From Streptomyces bauhiniae (GTDB lineage Bacteria > Actinomycetota > Actinomycetes > Streptomycetales > Streptomycetaceae): 64,000 bases of DNA. Both the position numbers and the translations under genes were made by a program. How positions within the stretch are numbered: position 1 is the first letter of the stretch; each line of letters begins with the position of its first letter. The DNA lies in assembly GCF_004784475.1 (NCBI RefSeq), contig NZ_SRRT01000004.1:620001-684000 (forward strand), written 5' to 3'. The notes below the pieces were generated by a model, which was not told the DNA's origin, made no database searches, and was given only the letters and a program-made list of their open reading frames with translations. Positions 41,601 through 49,526 of the stretch are shown here, one piece after another.

Positions 41601-42131
41601 GTGTCTGTCTCCCCCCTCACCTCCCCCACGCCCACCTCGGCCCCAAGCCAGGCCGAGCTGCTCGACTTCGTCCGGCGCGCCGCCGCCGACGCGGAACTGA
41701 TCGCCTCCCTCCCGCTCGACCCCGAGGGCCGCACCTGGCTCCGGCTGGAGGGGCCGGGCGGCAGCGAGGCGTGGCTGATCGGCTGGCCGCCCGGTACCGG
41801 CACGGGCTGGCACGACCACGCCGACTCGGTCGGCGCCTTCCTCACCGCGTCCGGCGAGCTGCACGAGAACTCGCTGGCCGCCCGGTTGCCCACGGACGGC
41901 TGGCGGACCCTCGAACTCACCGAGGACGTCGACCGCGAACGCCGCCTCGGCGCCGGTCAGGGCCGCGCCTTCGGCCGGCACCATGTGCATGAGGTGTTCA
42001 ACGACTCCCCCGACCGGCACGCGGTCTCGGTCCACGCCTACTACCCGCCGCTGCCGCGCATCCGCCGCTACAGCCGCACCGGCCAGGTGCTCCGGCTGGA
42101 GCAGGTCGAGAGCCCGGAGGACTGGCAGTGA
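41601..42131 (+). CDS. Cysteine dioxygenase family protein
   Basis: 176 residues from GTG 41601 (AGGA 9 nt ahead). Cupin iron enzyme that oxidises cysteine to cysteine sulfinate. Iron ligands are in GWHDHADSVGAF (His71, His73) and GRHHVHEVFN (His128 or neighbour); Tyr157 (RRYSRTG) sits where the active-site Tyr is expected, and there is no Cys for the Cys-Tyr crosslink of animal enzymes, as in many bacterial forms. Its last 4 bp overlap the rhodanese gene. Related thiol dioxygenases (e.g. for 3-mercaptopropionate) have the same motifs. Confidence 0.88.
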   Translation: MSVSPLTSPTPTSAPSQAELLDFVRRAAADAELIASLPLDPEGRTWLRLEGPGGSEAWLIGWPPGTGTGWHDHADSVGAFLTASGELHENSLAARLPTDGWRTLELTEDVDRERRLGAGQGRAFGRHHVHEVFNDSPDRHAVSVHAYYPPLPRIRRYSRTGQVLRLEQVESPEDWQ

Positions 42132-42541
42132 GCGGCGACGGCGACGCGCTGCGTCCGGTCGGGATCGACGAGCTGCTGGAGCGGGTCCGCTCCGGCTACC
42201 GGCGTATCGAGCCGCGCGCGGCGCACGAGGCGGCCCGCGACGGCGAGGCCCTGCTGGTCGACATCCGGTACGCGGCCCTGCGCGACCGGGACGGGCTGAT
42301 CCCCGGCGCCCTGGTGATCGAGCGCAACGAGCTGGAGTGGCGGCTCGACCCGCAGGGCAGCCACCGGGTGCCGGAGGCCACCGGGCACGATCTGCGGGCC
42401 GTGATCATCTGCAACGAGGGCTACGCGTCCAGCCTCGCGGCCGCCTCCCTGCACCAGCTCGGGCTGCGCCGCGCGACCGACCTGGTGGGCGGCTTCCAGG
42501 CGTGGCGCGCGGCGGGGCTGCCGGTGGAGCCGGTGGCCTGA
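42128..42541 (+). CDS. Rhodanese-like sulfurtransferase
   Basis: 137 residues from GTG 42128, which overlaps the upstream TGA (GTGA). Single rhodanese domain with ALLVDIR, then the catalytic loop CNEGYASS with Cys95, and DLVGGFQAWRAAGLPV at the end. It takes a sulfane sulfur onto Cys95 and passes it to an acceptor. Coupling to cysteine dioxygenase suggests joint handling of surplus cysteine or persulfide. Confidence 0.9.
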   Translation: MSGDGDALRPVGIDELLERVRSGYRRIEPRAAHEAARDGEALLVDIRYAALRDRDGLIPGALVIERNELEWRLDPQGSHRVPEATGHDLRAVIICNEGYASSLAAASLHQLGLRRATDLVGGFQAWRAAGLPVEPVA

Positions 42542-42548
42542 GCAGTAC

Positions 42549-42579
42549 GTCCGCTCGGGGCTCGGCGCCCTGAGCGGAC
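42549..42579. terminator. Bidirectional terminator, rhodanese/recX
   Basis: GTCCGCTC (42549-42556)/GAGCGGAC (42572-42579) with a second inner GC stem, between convergent stops at 42541 and 42595. Confidence 0.75.
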
Positions 42580-42594
42580 CCTTCTGTCCGCCCG

Positions 42595-43389
42595 TCAGAA
42601 ACCGTCCTCCGCCAGGAACTCCGTGTCCTCGCCCTCTTCCTCCAGCGCCTGGCGGACGACGCGGAGGGCCATGCCCTCGGGATACCCCTTGCGGGCGAGC
42701 ATCCCGGCGAGGCGGCGGAGCCGTTTGTCCCGGTCCAGCCCACGGGTGGCGCGCAGCTTGCGGTCCACCAGCTCGCGGGCGGTCGCCTCCTCCTGCTCGG
42801 AGTCGAGCTGGCCCACGGCCTCGTCGATCAGTGCCGAGTCGACGCCCTTGGTGCGCAGTTCACGGGCGAGGGCGCGACGGGCCAGCCCCCGGCCGTGGTG
42901 CCGCGACTCCACCCAGGCGTCCGCGAAGGCGCCGTCGTTGATGAGTCCCACCTCCTCGAACCGCGACAGCACCTCCTCGGCGACCTCGTCCGGGATCTCC
43001 CGCTTGCGCAGGGCGTCCGCGAGCTGCTTGCGGGTGCGCGGGGTTCCGGTGAGCAGGCGCAGACAGATGTTCCGCGCCTTCTCGGCCGGGTCCGCCTCCG
43101 TGGAGGACACCCGTTGCCCGGCCCTCGACGAGCGCGGGGTGTCCTCGTCCGTGCCGGCGGGCTCCCCGAAGCCGCGCCGCCGACGGCCGCGCCGGGAGGA
43201 GCCGCCCCCGTGGGACCCCTCCGAGCGTGTGCCGTCCCACCCGGACCGGTGTGGCGCCGGGTGGCTGTCCTCAGGTCCGTCCGCGTCGTCACCGGGCGCG
43301 GCCGTGGCCGGGTCGCGTCCGATGCCCCTCCCCCGTGGGGCACCGGACGCGGAGTGGTCGTACTCGGCCCAGTCGGTTCGTCGCGTCAC
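42595..43389 (-). CDS. recX: RecX, modulator of RecA
   Basis: 264 residues from GTG 43389, 3 bp after the recA stop. The first about 100 residues are a low-complexity, Gly/Ser/Arg/Pro-rich extension (GGGSSRRGRRRRGFGEPAGT). The rest holds the three-helix RecX repeats (ICLRLLTGTPRTRKQLADAL, DEVAEEVLSRFEEVGLINDGAFA, ALARELRTKGVDSALIDEAV). RecX binds in the groove of the RecA filament and limits its growth. Cotranscribed with recA and therefore SOS-induced. Confidence 0.95.
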   Translation of the reverse strand: MTRRTDWAEYDHSASGAPRGRGIGRDPATAAPGDDADGPEDSHPAPHRSGWDGTRSEGSHGGGSSRRGRRRRGFGEPAGTDEDTPRSSRAGQRVSSTEADPAEKARNICLRLLTGTPRTRKQLADALRKREIPDEVAEEVLSRFEEVGLINDGAFADAWVESRHHGRGLARRALARELRTKGVDSALIDEAVGQLDSEQEEATARELVDRKLRATRGLDRDKRLRRLAGMLARKGYPEGMALRVVRQALEEEGEDTEFLAEDGF

Positions 43390-43392
43390 GGG

Positions 43393-44529
43393 TCAGCTCT
43401 TGGCTGCGGCGGCCTTGGGCTTGGTGGCCTTGGCCGGGGCGGGGGCCGCCTTGGCGTCCGTGGCCTTGGCGTCGGCGCCCGGCGCGGTGACCGCGGCGGC
43501 GTCCGTGCCCGGCTCGGCGGCGGGCTTCTCGGGACGCACTCCGACGCCCAGCTTCTCCTTGATCTTCTTCTCGATCTCGTTGGCGAGGTCGGGGTTGTCC
43601 TTGAGGAAGTTGCGGGCGTTCTCCTTGCCCTGGCCGAGCTGGTCGCCCTCGTACGTGTACCAGGCGCCGGCCTTGCGGACGAAGCCGTGCTCCACGCCCA
43701 TGTCGATCAGACCGCCCTCGCGGCTGATGCCCTGGCCGTAGAGGATGTCGAACTCGGCCTGCTTGAACGGCGGGGCGACCTTGTTCTTGACGACCTTGCA
43801 GCGGGTGCGGTTGCCGACCGCGTCCGTGCCGTCCTTCAGGGTCTCGATGCGGCGGATGTCGATGCGTACCGAGGCGTAGAACTTCAGCGCGCGGCCACCG
43901 GTCGTGGTCTCCGGCGAGCCGAACATGACGCCGATCTTCTCGCGGAGCTGGTTGATGAAGATCGCGGTCGTCTTGGACTGGTTGAGCGCGCTGGTGATCT
44001 TCCGCAGGGCCTGGCTCATCAGACGGGCCTGGAGACCGACGTGGCTGTCGCCCATCTCGCCCTCGATCTCCGCGCGCGGGACGAGCGCGGCGACGGAGTC
44101 GATGACGATGAGGTCGAGGGCGCCGGAGCGGACCAGCATGTCCACGATCTCCAGCGCCTGCTCGCCGTTGTCCGGCTGGGAGAGGATCAGGTTGTCGATG
44201 TCGACGCCGAGCTTCTTCGCGTACTCGGGGTCGAGGGCGTGCTCCGCGTCGACGAAGGCGACCTGGCCGCCGGCCCGCTGCGCGTTGGCCACGGCGTGCA
44301 GGGTGAGGGTCGTCTTACCGGAGGACTCCGGGCCGTAGATCTCCACGACTCGGCCGCGCGGCAGACCACCGACACCGAGAGCCACGTCGAGGGCGGTCGA
44401 GCCGGTCGGGATGACCTCGATGGGCTCCATCGACCGCTCGCCCATGCGCATCACTGCGCCCTTGCCGAATTGTCGTTCAATCTGTGCGAGCGCGGCGTCG
44501 AGCGCCTTCTCGCGGTCGGTTCCTGCCAT
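43393..44529 (-). CDS. recA: Recombinase RecA
   Basis: 378 residues from ATG 44529 (GGTGGAACC ahead); an upstream in-frame start would add 22 residues of non-family sequence. Walker A GPESSGKT (66-73), Walker B LIVIDSVAAL, loop L2 region NQLREKIGVMFGSPETTTGG. The C-terminal 50 residues are the Ala/Lys/Pro-rich tail typical of Streptomyces RecA. It forms filaments on ssDNA, catalyses strand exchange and stimulates LexA self-cleavage. Regulated by the LexA box at 44692-44707. Confidence 0.98.
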   Translation of the reverse strand: MAGTDREKALDAALAQIERQFGKGAVMRMGERSMEPIEVIPTGSTALDVALGVGGLPRGRVVEIYGPESSGKTTLTLHAVANAQRAGGQVAFVDAEHALDPEYAKKLGVDIDNLILSQPDNGEQALEIVDMLVRSGALDLIVIDSVAALVPRAEIEGEMGDSHVGLQARLMSQALRKITSALNQSKTTAIFINQLREKIGVMFGSPETTTGGRALKFYASVRIDIRRIETLKDGTDAVGNRTRCKVVKNKVAPPFKQAEFDILYGQGISREGGLIDMGVEHGFVRKAGAWYTYEGDQLGQGKENARNFLKDNPDLANEIEKKIKEKLGVGVRPEKPAAEPGTDAAAVTAPGADAKATDAKAAPAPAKATKPKAAAAKS

Positions 44530-44618
44530 GGGTTCCACCCGGTTTGCTTGAGTCGATCGCTTCACGTCAAAGACGCTAACGCCTGCCACTGACAACGCGC
44601 CCCGACGCCGGCCCGGCC

Positions 44619-44627
44619 TGTGGATAA
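44619..44627 (-). promoter_or_regulatory. DnaA-box-like site in the recA leader
   Basis: TGTGGATAA is the reverse complement of TTATCCACA, the E. coli-type strong DnaA box, 90 bp upstream of recA. It may be chance. Confidence 0.4.
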
Positions 44628-44691
44628 CTGGGGTACATCCCTACCCGAACCGTACGTAAATCCCTGCCGTCGGCCTCGCCTGAGCTTCCAT

Positions 44692-44707
44692 AAGAATGGA
44701 TGTTCGA
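44692..44707. promoter_or_regulatory. LexA (SOS) box of recA
   Basis: On the minus strand TCGAAC-ATCC-ATTCTT, i.e. GAAC-N4-ATTC, one base off the consensus. It lies directly downstream of a perfect -35 TTGACA (44714-44719, minus strand), inside the recA promoter, so LexA would block it. Confidence 0.85.
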
Positions 44708-44740
44708 TTTTCGTGTCAAGCACGTCGGGCCTCCGGCGGG

Positions 44741-45901
44741 TCAGGTGTGGTCGAGCGCGCGGCCCGGCTGCGGGCGGCCCCGAACACAGGCCACAGCGGC
44801 AACCCCCGACGCCAGCAGCAGAGCCCCCGGCAGGGAACGGGCCGCGAGCGGCCCCGCGAGGGCAGCCCCCAAGGCGAAGCCCGTGATCTTCATGCTGGCG
44901 CCCGTCGTGAAGACCTGGCTCCGCAGGTGGTCCGGGGACTCCCGGTGCCGGACGGCGAACAGGGCCGTCAGTTGCGGCCCCTCGCCGGCGCCGATCAGCA
45001 GCGCGGCCCCGATCAACGCGGCCGGTCGCCCCGTAGCCGCCAGCGCCAGTCCGGCGGCCTGCACCAGCGCGCCCAGGCGGATCACCGCATCCGGCGCCAC
45101 CACCAGCCGGGCAAGCACAGCGTTGGCCACCAGCCCCGCCCCCGCCGCACACGACAGCAACACCGCCCCACGCGCCGCCCCGCCCAGCGCCCGCTCCCCC
45201 AGCAAGGGAACGCAAGCCGTAAGCACCCCCTGCGCCAGACAGCAGCCCACCGAAGTGAAGGTCGCCCGCGCCAGAGCAGGATTCCCCAGCACGAACCGCA
45301 CCCCAGCAGCAAAACCCCCGCCAGCCGCCTCCCGACCAGCAGACCCCCTCGGCAACCCCCACGCCACAGGCACCGCCACCCCGATCAGCACCCCGGCAAC
45401 CACCACCGCACCAGCCGCCCCCACCCCCTCCGCCACACCCCCCGCCAACGCGGGACCAGCCAGACTCGCCACCCCGAACGTCATGGCGTCAAGGACATTC
45501 GCCCGCCCCAACCCCCCACCAGGCACCACCCGAGGCAACTGCGCCGTCCACCCACCCGCCACAGCAGGCCCCGCCACCCCGACCACCACGGCAAGCCCCA
45601 GCACAGCGACAAAGGGCACCCGGCCGAGCCCGAGCAGAACCAGCCCCAATCCCCCGCCGTAAAGCCCCATCGCCCCCGCGAGCAACCACCCCGGCCGCTC
45701 CACCCGATCGAGCAACAGCCCCAGCACCGGCCCACCCACCACGGCGGAGACCGTGACCCCCGCGAGCAGTGCCGACCCGGCAGTGGCCGAACCCGTGACC
45801 GCGAACCCGCCCAGCATCAGCGCGGGCCCCGACATCTCGTCCCCCACCCGGGCGGCCACCGCGCCCGCGAGGTACGCGGCAAACCCGTAACGCCTTTTCA
45901 C
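44741..45901 (-). CDS. MFS transporter
   Basis: 386 residues from GTG 45901. About 12 hydrophobic segments rich in Gly/Ala/Val/Leu, with LLLDRVERPGWLLAGAM after TM3 as the MFS loop motif. Probably an exporter; substrate unknown. There is no ribosome-binding site; TAACGT lies 7 nt before the GTG, favouring this start over an in-frame TTG at 45928. Divergent from the CGNR regulator gene, an arrangement repeated in Streptomyces that suggests the regulator controls it. Confidence 0.82.
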   Translation of the reverse strand: MKRRYGFAAYLAGAVAARVGDEMSGPALMLGGFAVTGSATAGSALLAGVTVSAVVGGPVLGLLLDRVERPGWLLAGAMGLYGGGLGLVLLGLGRVPFVAVLGLAVVVGVAGPAVAGGWTAQLPRVVPGGGLGRANVLDAMTFGVASLAGPALAGGVAEGVGAAGAVVVAGVLIGVAVPVAWGLPRGSAGREAAGGGFAAGVRFVLGNPALARATFTSVGCCLAQGVLTACVPLLGERALGGAARGAVLLSCAAGAGLVANAVLARLVVAPDAVIRLGALVQAAGLALAATGRPAALIGAALLIGAGEGPQLTALFAVRHRESPDHLRSQVFTTGASMKITGFALGAALAGPLAARSLPGALLLASGVAAVACVRGRPQPGRALDHT

Positions 45902-45908
45902 CACCCCG

Positions 45909-45951
45909 ACGTTACGGAGGTAACTCAAACGTCCGCAATATGCGTTACATT
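45909..45951. promoter_or_regulatory. Back-to-back leaderless promoters with palindrome
   Basis: TAACGT (minus strand, 45909-45914) serves the MFS gene and TACATT (plus strand, 45946-45951) the CGNR gene. The palindrome GTTAC-GGAG-GTAAC (45911-45924) overlaps the MFS -10 and is a candidate operator. Confidence 0.5.
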
Positions 45952-45957
45952 CGCCCC

Positions 45958-46542
45958 GTGCCCTCCACCCCCGTCTCCGGCCCCGCCCCCGACGACTGGT
46001 CCACCCGCCACTCGGTGCTGACGACGGCCCAGCGCACCGCAGACCTGATCAACGCCCTCGCCGACGACCACCCCGCCCCGGCGGACGTAACAGCCGTACT
46101 CCGCGCGTACGGCGAGACGGACGTCGGCCTCTCCCCGCGCGAGGTCACCGAGATGCGCGCGTCCGCAGCCCTGTTGCGCGAGGTCTTCGCCGCCGAGGAC
46201 ACCAACACGGCCGCCGCGACCCTCAACCGCCTGCTGCACGCGCACACCGGCCGCCTCAGGCTCTCCTCGCACGACGGCGCCACCCCCTGGCACCCCCACC
46301 TGGACCGCGCCGATGACGCTCCCTGGGCCGAGTGGCTCCTGGCCTCCTCCTGCCTGGCGCTCACCGTCCTGCTCTGGGACCGTCAGCGGCCACCGGGCGG
46401 CACCTGCGCCTCCCCGAGCTGCGACAACGTCTATGTCACCCAGGGCAGCGGCCCGCCCCGCCGCTACTGCTCACGCCGCTGCGCCACCCGCGAGCGCGTC
46501 GCGGCCCACCGCCGCGCCCGCGCCCAGCGGGAAGCCCCCTAG
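45958..46542 (+). CDS. ABATE/CGNR zinc-finger regulator
   Basis: 194 residues from GTG 45958, 6 nt after TACATT; ATG 45940 is in frame but lies upstream of that -10. The N-terminal ABATE domain (about 15-130, stress-induced, ligand-binding) is followed by a C-terminal CGNR zinc finger of four Cys (CASPSCDNVYV, then RRYCSRRCATRERV). Such proteins are putative transcription factors. Likely target is the divergent MFS gene. Its stop lies 7 bp from that of the next, convergent gene. Confidence 0.85.
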   Translation: MPSTPVSGPAPDDWSTRHSVLTTAQRTADLINALADDHPAPADVTAVLRAYGETDVGLSPREVTEMRASAALLREVFAAEDTNTAAATLNRLLHAHTGRLRLSSHDGATPWHPHLDRADDAPWAEWLLASSCLALTVLLWDRQRPPGGTCASPSCDNVYVTQGSGPPRRYCSRRCATRERVAAHRRARAQREAP

Positions 46543-46549
46543 AGAGCCC

Positions 46550-47812
46550 CTACTGGCCCTCGGAGTCCGGCTCCGGTGCCCGAGGGCGCCCCAGGCGGAG
46601 GCGGATGAAGGTGTCCGGGCGGCCCTGCCGGCGCAGCCGGTGGCCGTGCACGCGCGGGTCGTCCGTGACCGTGTACCGCTTCACGTACGCCCCGAGGAAC
46701 GCCTGCAGCGTGGCGACCGCCGGGATGGCGATCAGGGCGCCCACCGCCCCGAGCAGCGCGGTGCCCACGATGACCGAGCCGAAGGCGACGGCCGGGTGGA
46801 TGTCGACGGTCTTGGACGTCAGCTTGGGCTGCAGCATGTAGTTCTCGAACTGCTGGTAGACCACCACGAAGATCAGCACCCAGACCGCGTACCAGGGCGC
46901 CACGGTGAACGCGATCAGCATCGGCAGCGCGCCCGCGAGGTAGGTGCCGATGGTCGGTATGAACTGCGAGACCAGGCCGACCCAGACGCCGAGCACGGGC
47001 GCGTACGGCACGCCGAGGGCCTGGAGCAGGATGTAGTGCGCGACGCCGGAGATGAGCGCCATCAGGCCGCGCGAGTAGATGTAGCCGCCGGTCTTGTCGA
47101 CGGCGATCTCCCAGGCGCGCAGCACCTCGGCCTGCCGCGCGGGCGGCAGCACCGAGCACAGGGCGCGGCGCAGGCGGGGGCCATCGGCGGCGAAGTAGAA
47201 CGAGAACAGGCCGACGGTGAGGATCTGGAAGAGCCCGCCGAGCACCTGGGCGGACACGTCGAGGACGCCGGCGGCGCTGTTCTGCGCGTACTTGCGCAGC
47301 CAGTCGGAGTGGAGAAGGCCCTCCTGGACGTCGACCCGGCGGACCTCCAGGTGGAAGGTCTGGTTGACCCAGTTGATGACCGAGTCGAGGTACTCGGGGA
47401 AGCCCTCGATCATCTTGATGATCTGGCCCGCGAGCATCGAGCCGAGCAGGGTGAAGAAGCCCGCGGTGACGACGGCCAGGCCGAGGAAGACCAGGAAGGT
47501 GGCGAGCCCCCGGCGCATCCCGCGCGCGGACATGCGGCTGACGGCGGGCTCGATGGCGAGCGCCAGGAAGAACGCGATCAGGATGTTGAGGAGGAGCCCG
47601 GTCAGCTCGTGGAAGGCCCAGCTCCCCAACTGGAACAGCGCGACCAGTGCGAGCGCGAGCACCATGGCGCGCGGCAGCCAGCGCGGCATCCGGGCACCGC
47701 CCGGCGCACCGGCCGCGGGCTCGCGCGGCGGCGTGCCGTCGGCGGAGGCCGCCGCCCCGGCCGGAGGTGCCGTCTGCGGGTCGGTCGGCTCGATGTCGTC
47801 GATGCGTGCCAC
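46550..47812 (-). CDS. AI-2E family (TqsA/PerM-like) membrane permease
   Basis: 420 residues from GTG 47812; a longer frame upstream has no start signal. After a 45-residue Pro/Ala-rich cytoplasmic tail come about eight membrane segments, with the family signature in VSQFIPTIGTYLAGALPMLI and QQFENYMLQPKLTSKTVDIHP. Members export small molecules such as AI-2 or move sodium; the substrate here is unknown. GAGACT lies 6 nt before the start and no ribosome-binding site is visible. Confidence 0.87.
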   Translation of the reverse strand: MARIDDIEPTDPQTAPPAGAAASADGTPPREPAAGAPGGARMPRWLPRAMVLALALVALFQLGSWAFHELTGLLLNILIAFFLALAIEPAVSRMSARGMRRGLATFLVFLGLAVVTAGFFTLLGSMLAGQIIKMIEGFPEYLDSVINWVNQTFHLEVRRVDVQEGLLHSDWLRKYAQNSAAGVLDVSAQVLGGLFQILTVGLFSFYFAADGPRLRRALCSVLPPARQAEVLRAWEIAVDKTGGYIYSRGLMALISGVAHYILLQALGVPYAPVLGVWVGLVSQFIPTIGTYLAGALPMLIAFTVAPWYAVWVLIFVVVYQQFENYMLQPKLTSKTVDIHPAVAFGSVIVGTALLGAVGALIAIPAVATLQAFLGAYVKRYTVTDDPRVHGHRLRRQGRPDTFIRLRLGRPRAPEPDSEGQ

Positions 47813-47990
47813 GGGCCAAGTCTCGCCCACGCCACCGACAGCGCGGACCGTATGAGGGCCCGGGTGACCTACTCGGTATGTGGCCGTCAACACACCCCTC
47901 GGACCGTCCGTCGACCGGGGGACCGGCGATCCGCGTATTTCGCCCCCGCCTTTCGGCCGATGTCGCCCGACGCCGGGCGACGACCGCGGC

Positions 47991-48185
47991 TCAGCGCTTG
48001 TCCCCCGGCACGTCCATCACGGTGCACACCACGCGCCACACGTCCTTGGCGTCCCAGCCGGCGTCCAGTGCCTGGTGCACCGTCCGTCCGCCCAGCTCGG
48101 ACATGATGTGATCGCGCGCGAAGGAGTCGGCGTACCCCGCACCGAAGTGCTCCGCCATCCGCTGCCAGAAGACCGTCAACCGCAT
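47991..48185 (-). CDS. DUF3046 protein
   Basis: 64 residues from ATG 48185: MRLTVFWQRMAEHFGAGYAD, then SFARDHIMSELGGRTVHQAL and GWDAKDVWRVVCTVMDVP. A small actinobacterial family of unknown function often found near recA/recX. GATACT lies 6 nt before the ATG, suggesting a leaderless mRNA. Confidence 0.88.
   Translation of the reverse strand: MRLTVFWQRMAEHFGAGYADSFARDHIMSELGGRTVHQALDAGWDAKDVWRVVCTVMDVPGDKR
48092..48097 (-). other. No separate feature (position inside DUF3046)
   Basis: Listed only to state that no internal promoter or second start was supported in the 3' half of this small gene. Confidence 0.1.
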
Positions 48186-48191
48186 GCCTCA

Positions 48192-48197
48192 AGTATC
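48192..48197 (-). promoter_or_regulatory. Predicted leaderless -10 of the DUF3046 gene
   Basis: GATACT on the minus strand (AGTATC on plus), 6 nt before ATG 48185. Confidence 0.4.
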
Positions 48198-48251
48198 CCG
48201 CCTCGGGGGGCGGGAGTGGCCGGGACCGTTCTCGGCGGGGTCCGGGGGCTC

Positions 48252-48257
48252 TACGGT
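48252..48257 (+). promoter_or_regulatory. Predicted leaderless -10 of the gene at 48265
   Basis: TACGGT, 7 nt before ATG 48265, no ribosome-binding site. Confidence 0.45.
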
Positions 48258-48264
48258 CTGGTCC

Positions 48265-49209
48265 ATGGCCGAATCAGGTGGTCCCTCACTCCCCTCCGCG
48301 CGCCCGGCGCACACCCCGCTCCTCCGCGCGGAGCGTTTCGTCTGGCTCACCGCGCGCGTGCTGGAGCAGCGGCTCTTCGCGCACCGCTTCCTGAACGGCG
48401 GCGCGGACCCGGTGGAGCGGGCGCTGGACGCCTATCGCAACGAGGACGGCGGTTACGGCCACGCCCTGGAGCCCGACCTGCGCGGCCCGGTGAGCCAGCC
48501 GCTGCACACCGCCCGCGCGCTGCACGTGCTGGACGCGGTCGGCCGGTGCGGCGGGCAGCGGGTGGAGCGGGTGTGCCGCTATCTGACCTCGGTGTCCACC
48601 GCCGACGGCGCCCTGCCCGCGGTCTGTCCGAGCCAGCGCGGCTATCCGGCGGCGCCCTTCGTGCCGGTGGTGGACGACCCGCCGAGCGAGCTGCTGGCGA
48701 CGGGCCCGGTGGTGGGCCTGCTGCACCGCAACGAGGTGTGGCACGCGTGGCTGTTCCGGGCCACCGACTTCTGCTGGCAGGCCGTGGACGCCCTGGAGGC
48801 GTCGCATCCCTACGAGGTCGAGGCCGCCGTGGCCTTCCTGGACGCCGCTCCCGACCGTGCCCGCGCGGAAGCGGCCGCCGACCGGCTCGGCCGCCTGGTG
48901 CGCGAGCGGCGGCTCGCGGCGCTGGACCCGGACAAGCTCGACGCGTACCCCGTCGCCCCCGGCTACGCGCCCGGCGAGCACCACTTCCCGCACGACTTCG
49001 CGCGCACCCCCGGCTCGCTCGCGCGCGCGTGGTTCACCGACGAGGAGATGGCGCGTTCGCTGGACTTCCTCGCCGCCGAGCAGGAGGAGGACGGCGGGTG
49101 GCCGGTCCGATGGCGGCAATGGGCACCGGCTCCGGCGCTGGAGGCGCGCGCCGGCGTGACCATCGAGGCGCTGCGCACCCTCAGGGCGTACGGCCGCTAC
49201 GTCGGCTGA
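48265..49209 (+). CDS. Prenyltransferase/squalene-cyclase-like toroid protein, function unknown
   Basis: 314 residues from ATG 48265. Repeats such as DPVERALDAYRNEDGGYGHAL and MARSLDFLAAEQEEDGGWPV look like the QW-type helical repeats of alpha/alpha-toroid proteins (terpene cyclases, prenyltransferase beta subunits). The DxDD or zinc-binding residues needed for those reactions are not evident, so an enzymatic role is not claimed. Leaderless signal upstream; convergent with azlD, stops 8 bp apart. Confidence 0.75.
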   Translation: MAESGGPSLPSARPAHTPLLRAERFVWLTARVLEQRLFAHRFLNGGADPVERALDAYRNEDGGYGHALEPDLRGPVSQPLHTARALHVLDAVGRCGGQRVERVCRYLTSVSTADGALPAVCPSQRGYPAAPFVPVVDDPPSELLATGPVVGLLHRNEVWHAWLFRATDFCWQAVDALEASHPYEVEAAVAFLDAAPDRARAEAAADRLGRLVRERRLAALDPDKLDAYPVAPGYAPGEHHFPHDFARTPGSLARAWFTDEEMARSLDFLAAEQEEDGGWPVRWRQWAPAPALEARAGVTIEALRTLRAYGRYVG

Positions 49210-49217
49210 CCCGGCGC

Positions 49218-49526
49218 TCAGCCGGTCAGGGCGCGTACGCCGGCGGTCACCACCACGGCGACCGCGACGACCACCAGGAACGGCGCCCGGAGCAGCAGCG
49301 CGACGGCCGCCGCGGCCACTCCTGCGGCCCGCGCGTCCAGGACGAGGGCGTGGCCGTCGGCGAAGGTCTGCTGGGCGGTGAGCGCGGCCAGCAGGGCGAC
49401 CGGCAGCAGCGCGGCGAGCTTCTTGACCAGCGGCCGTTCCACGGCGCTGGCGGGGACGAGCAGTCCGGCGAGCTTGACGGCGTAGCAGCCGAGCGCGGTG
49501 GCGCCGATGGCGAGCCAGGTGTTCAA
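49218..49526 (-). CDS. azlD: AzlD-type small transport subunit
   Basis: 102 residues from TTG 49526, which overlaps the azlC stop (TTGA); GGAGGAGGACCG precedes it, supporting the unusual TTG start. Four hydrophobic segments, starting NTWLAIGATALGCYAVKLAG. AzlC and AzlD together export branched-chain amino acids or their analogues. Confidence 0.88.
   Translation of the reverse strand: MNTWLAIGATALGCYAVKLAGLLVPASAVERPLVKKLAALLPVALLAALTAQQTFADGHALVLDARAAGVAAAAVALLLRAPFLVVVAVAVVVTAGVRALTG

Noticed and set aside
48092..48097. Internal site in the DUF3046 gene
   Set aside because: No promoter or second start is supported there; the low-confidence entry in the list marks an absence, not a feature.
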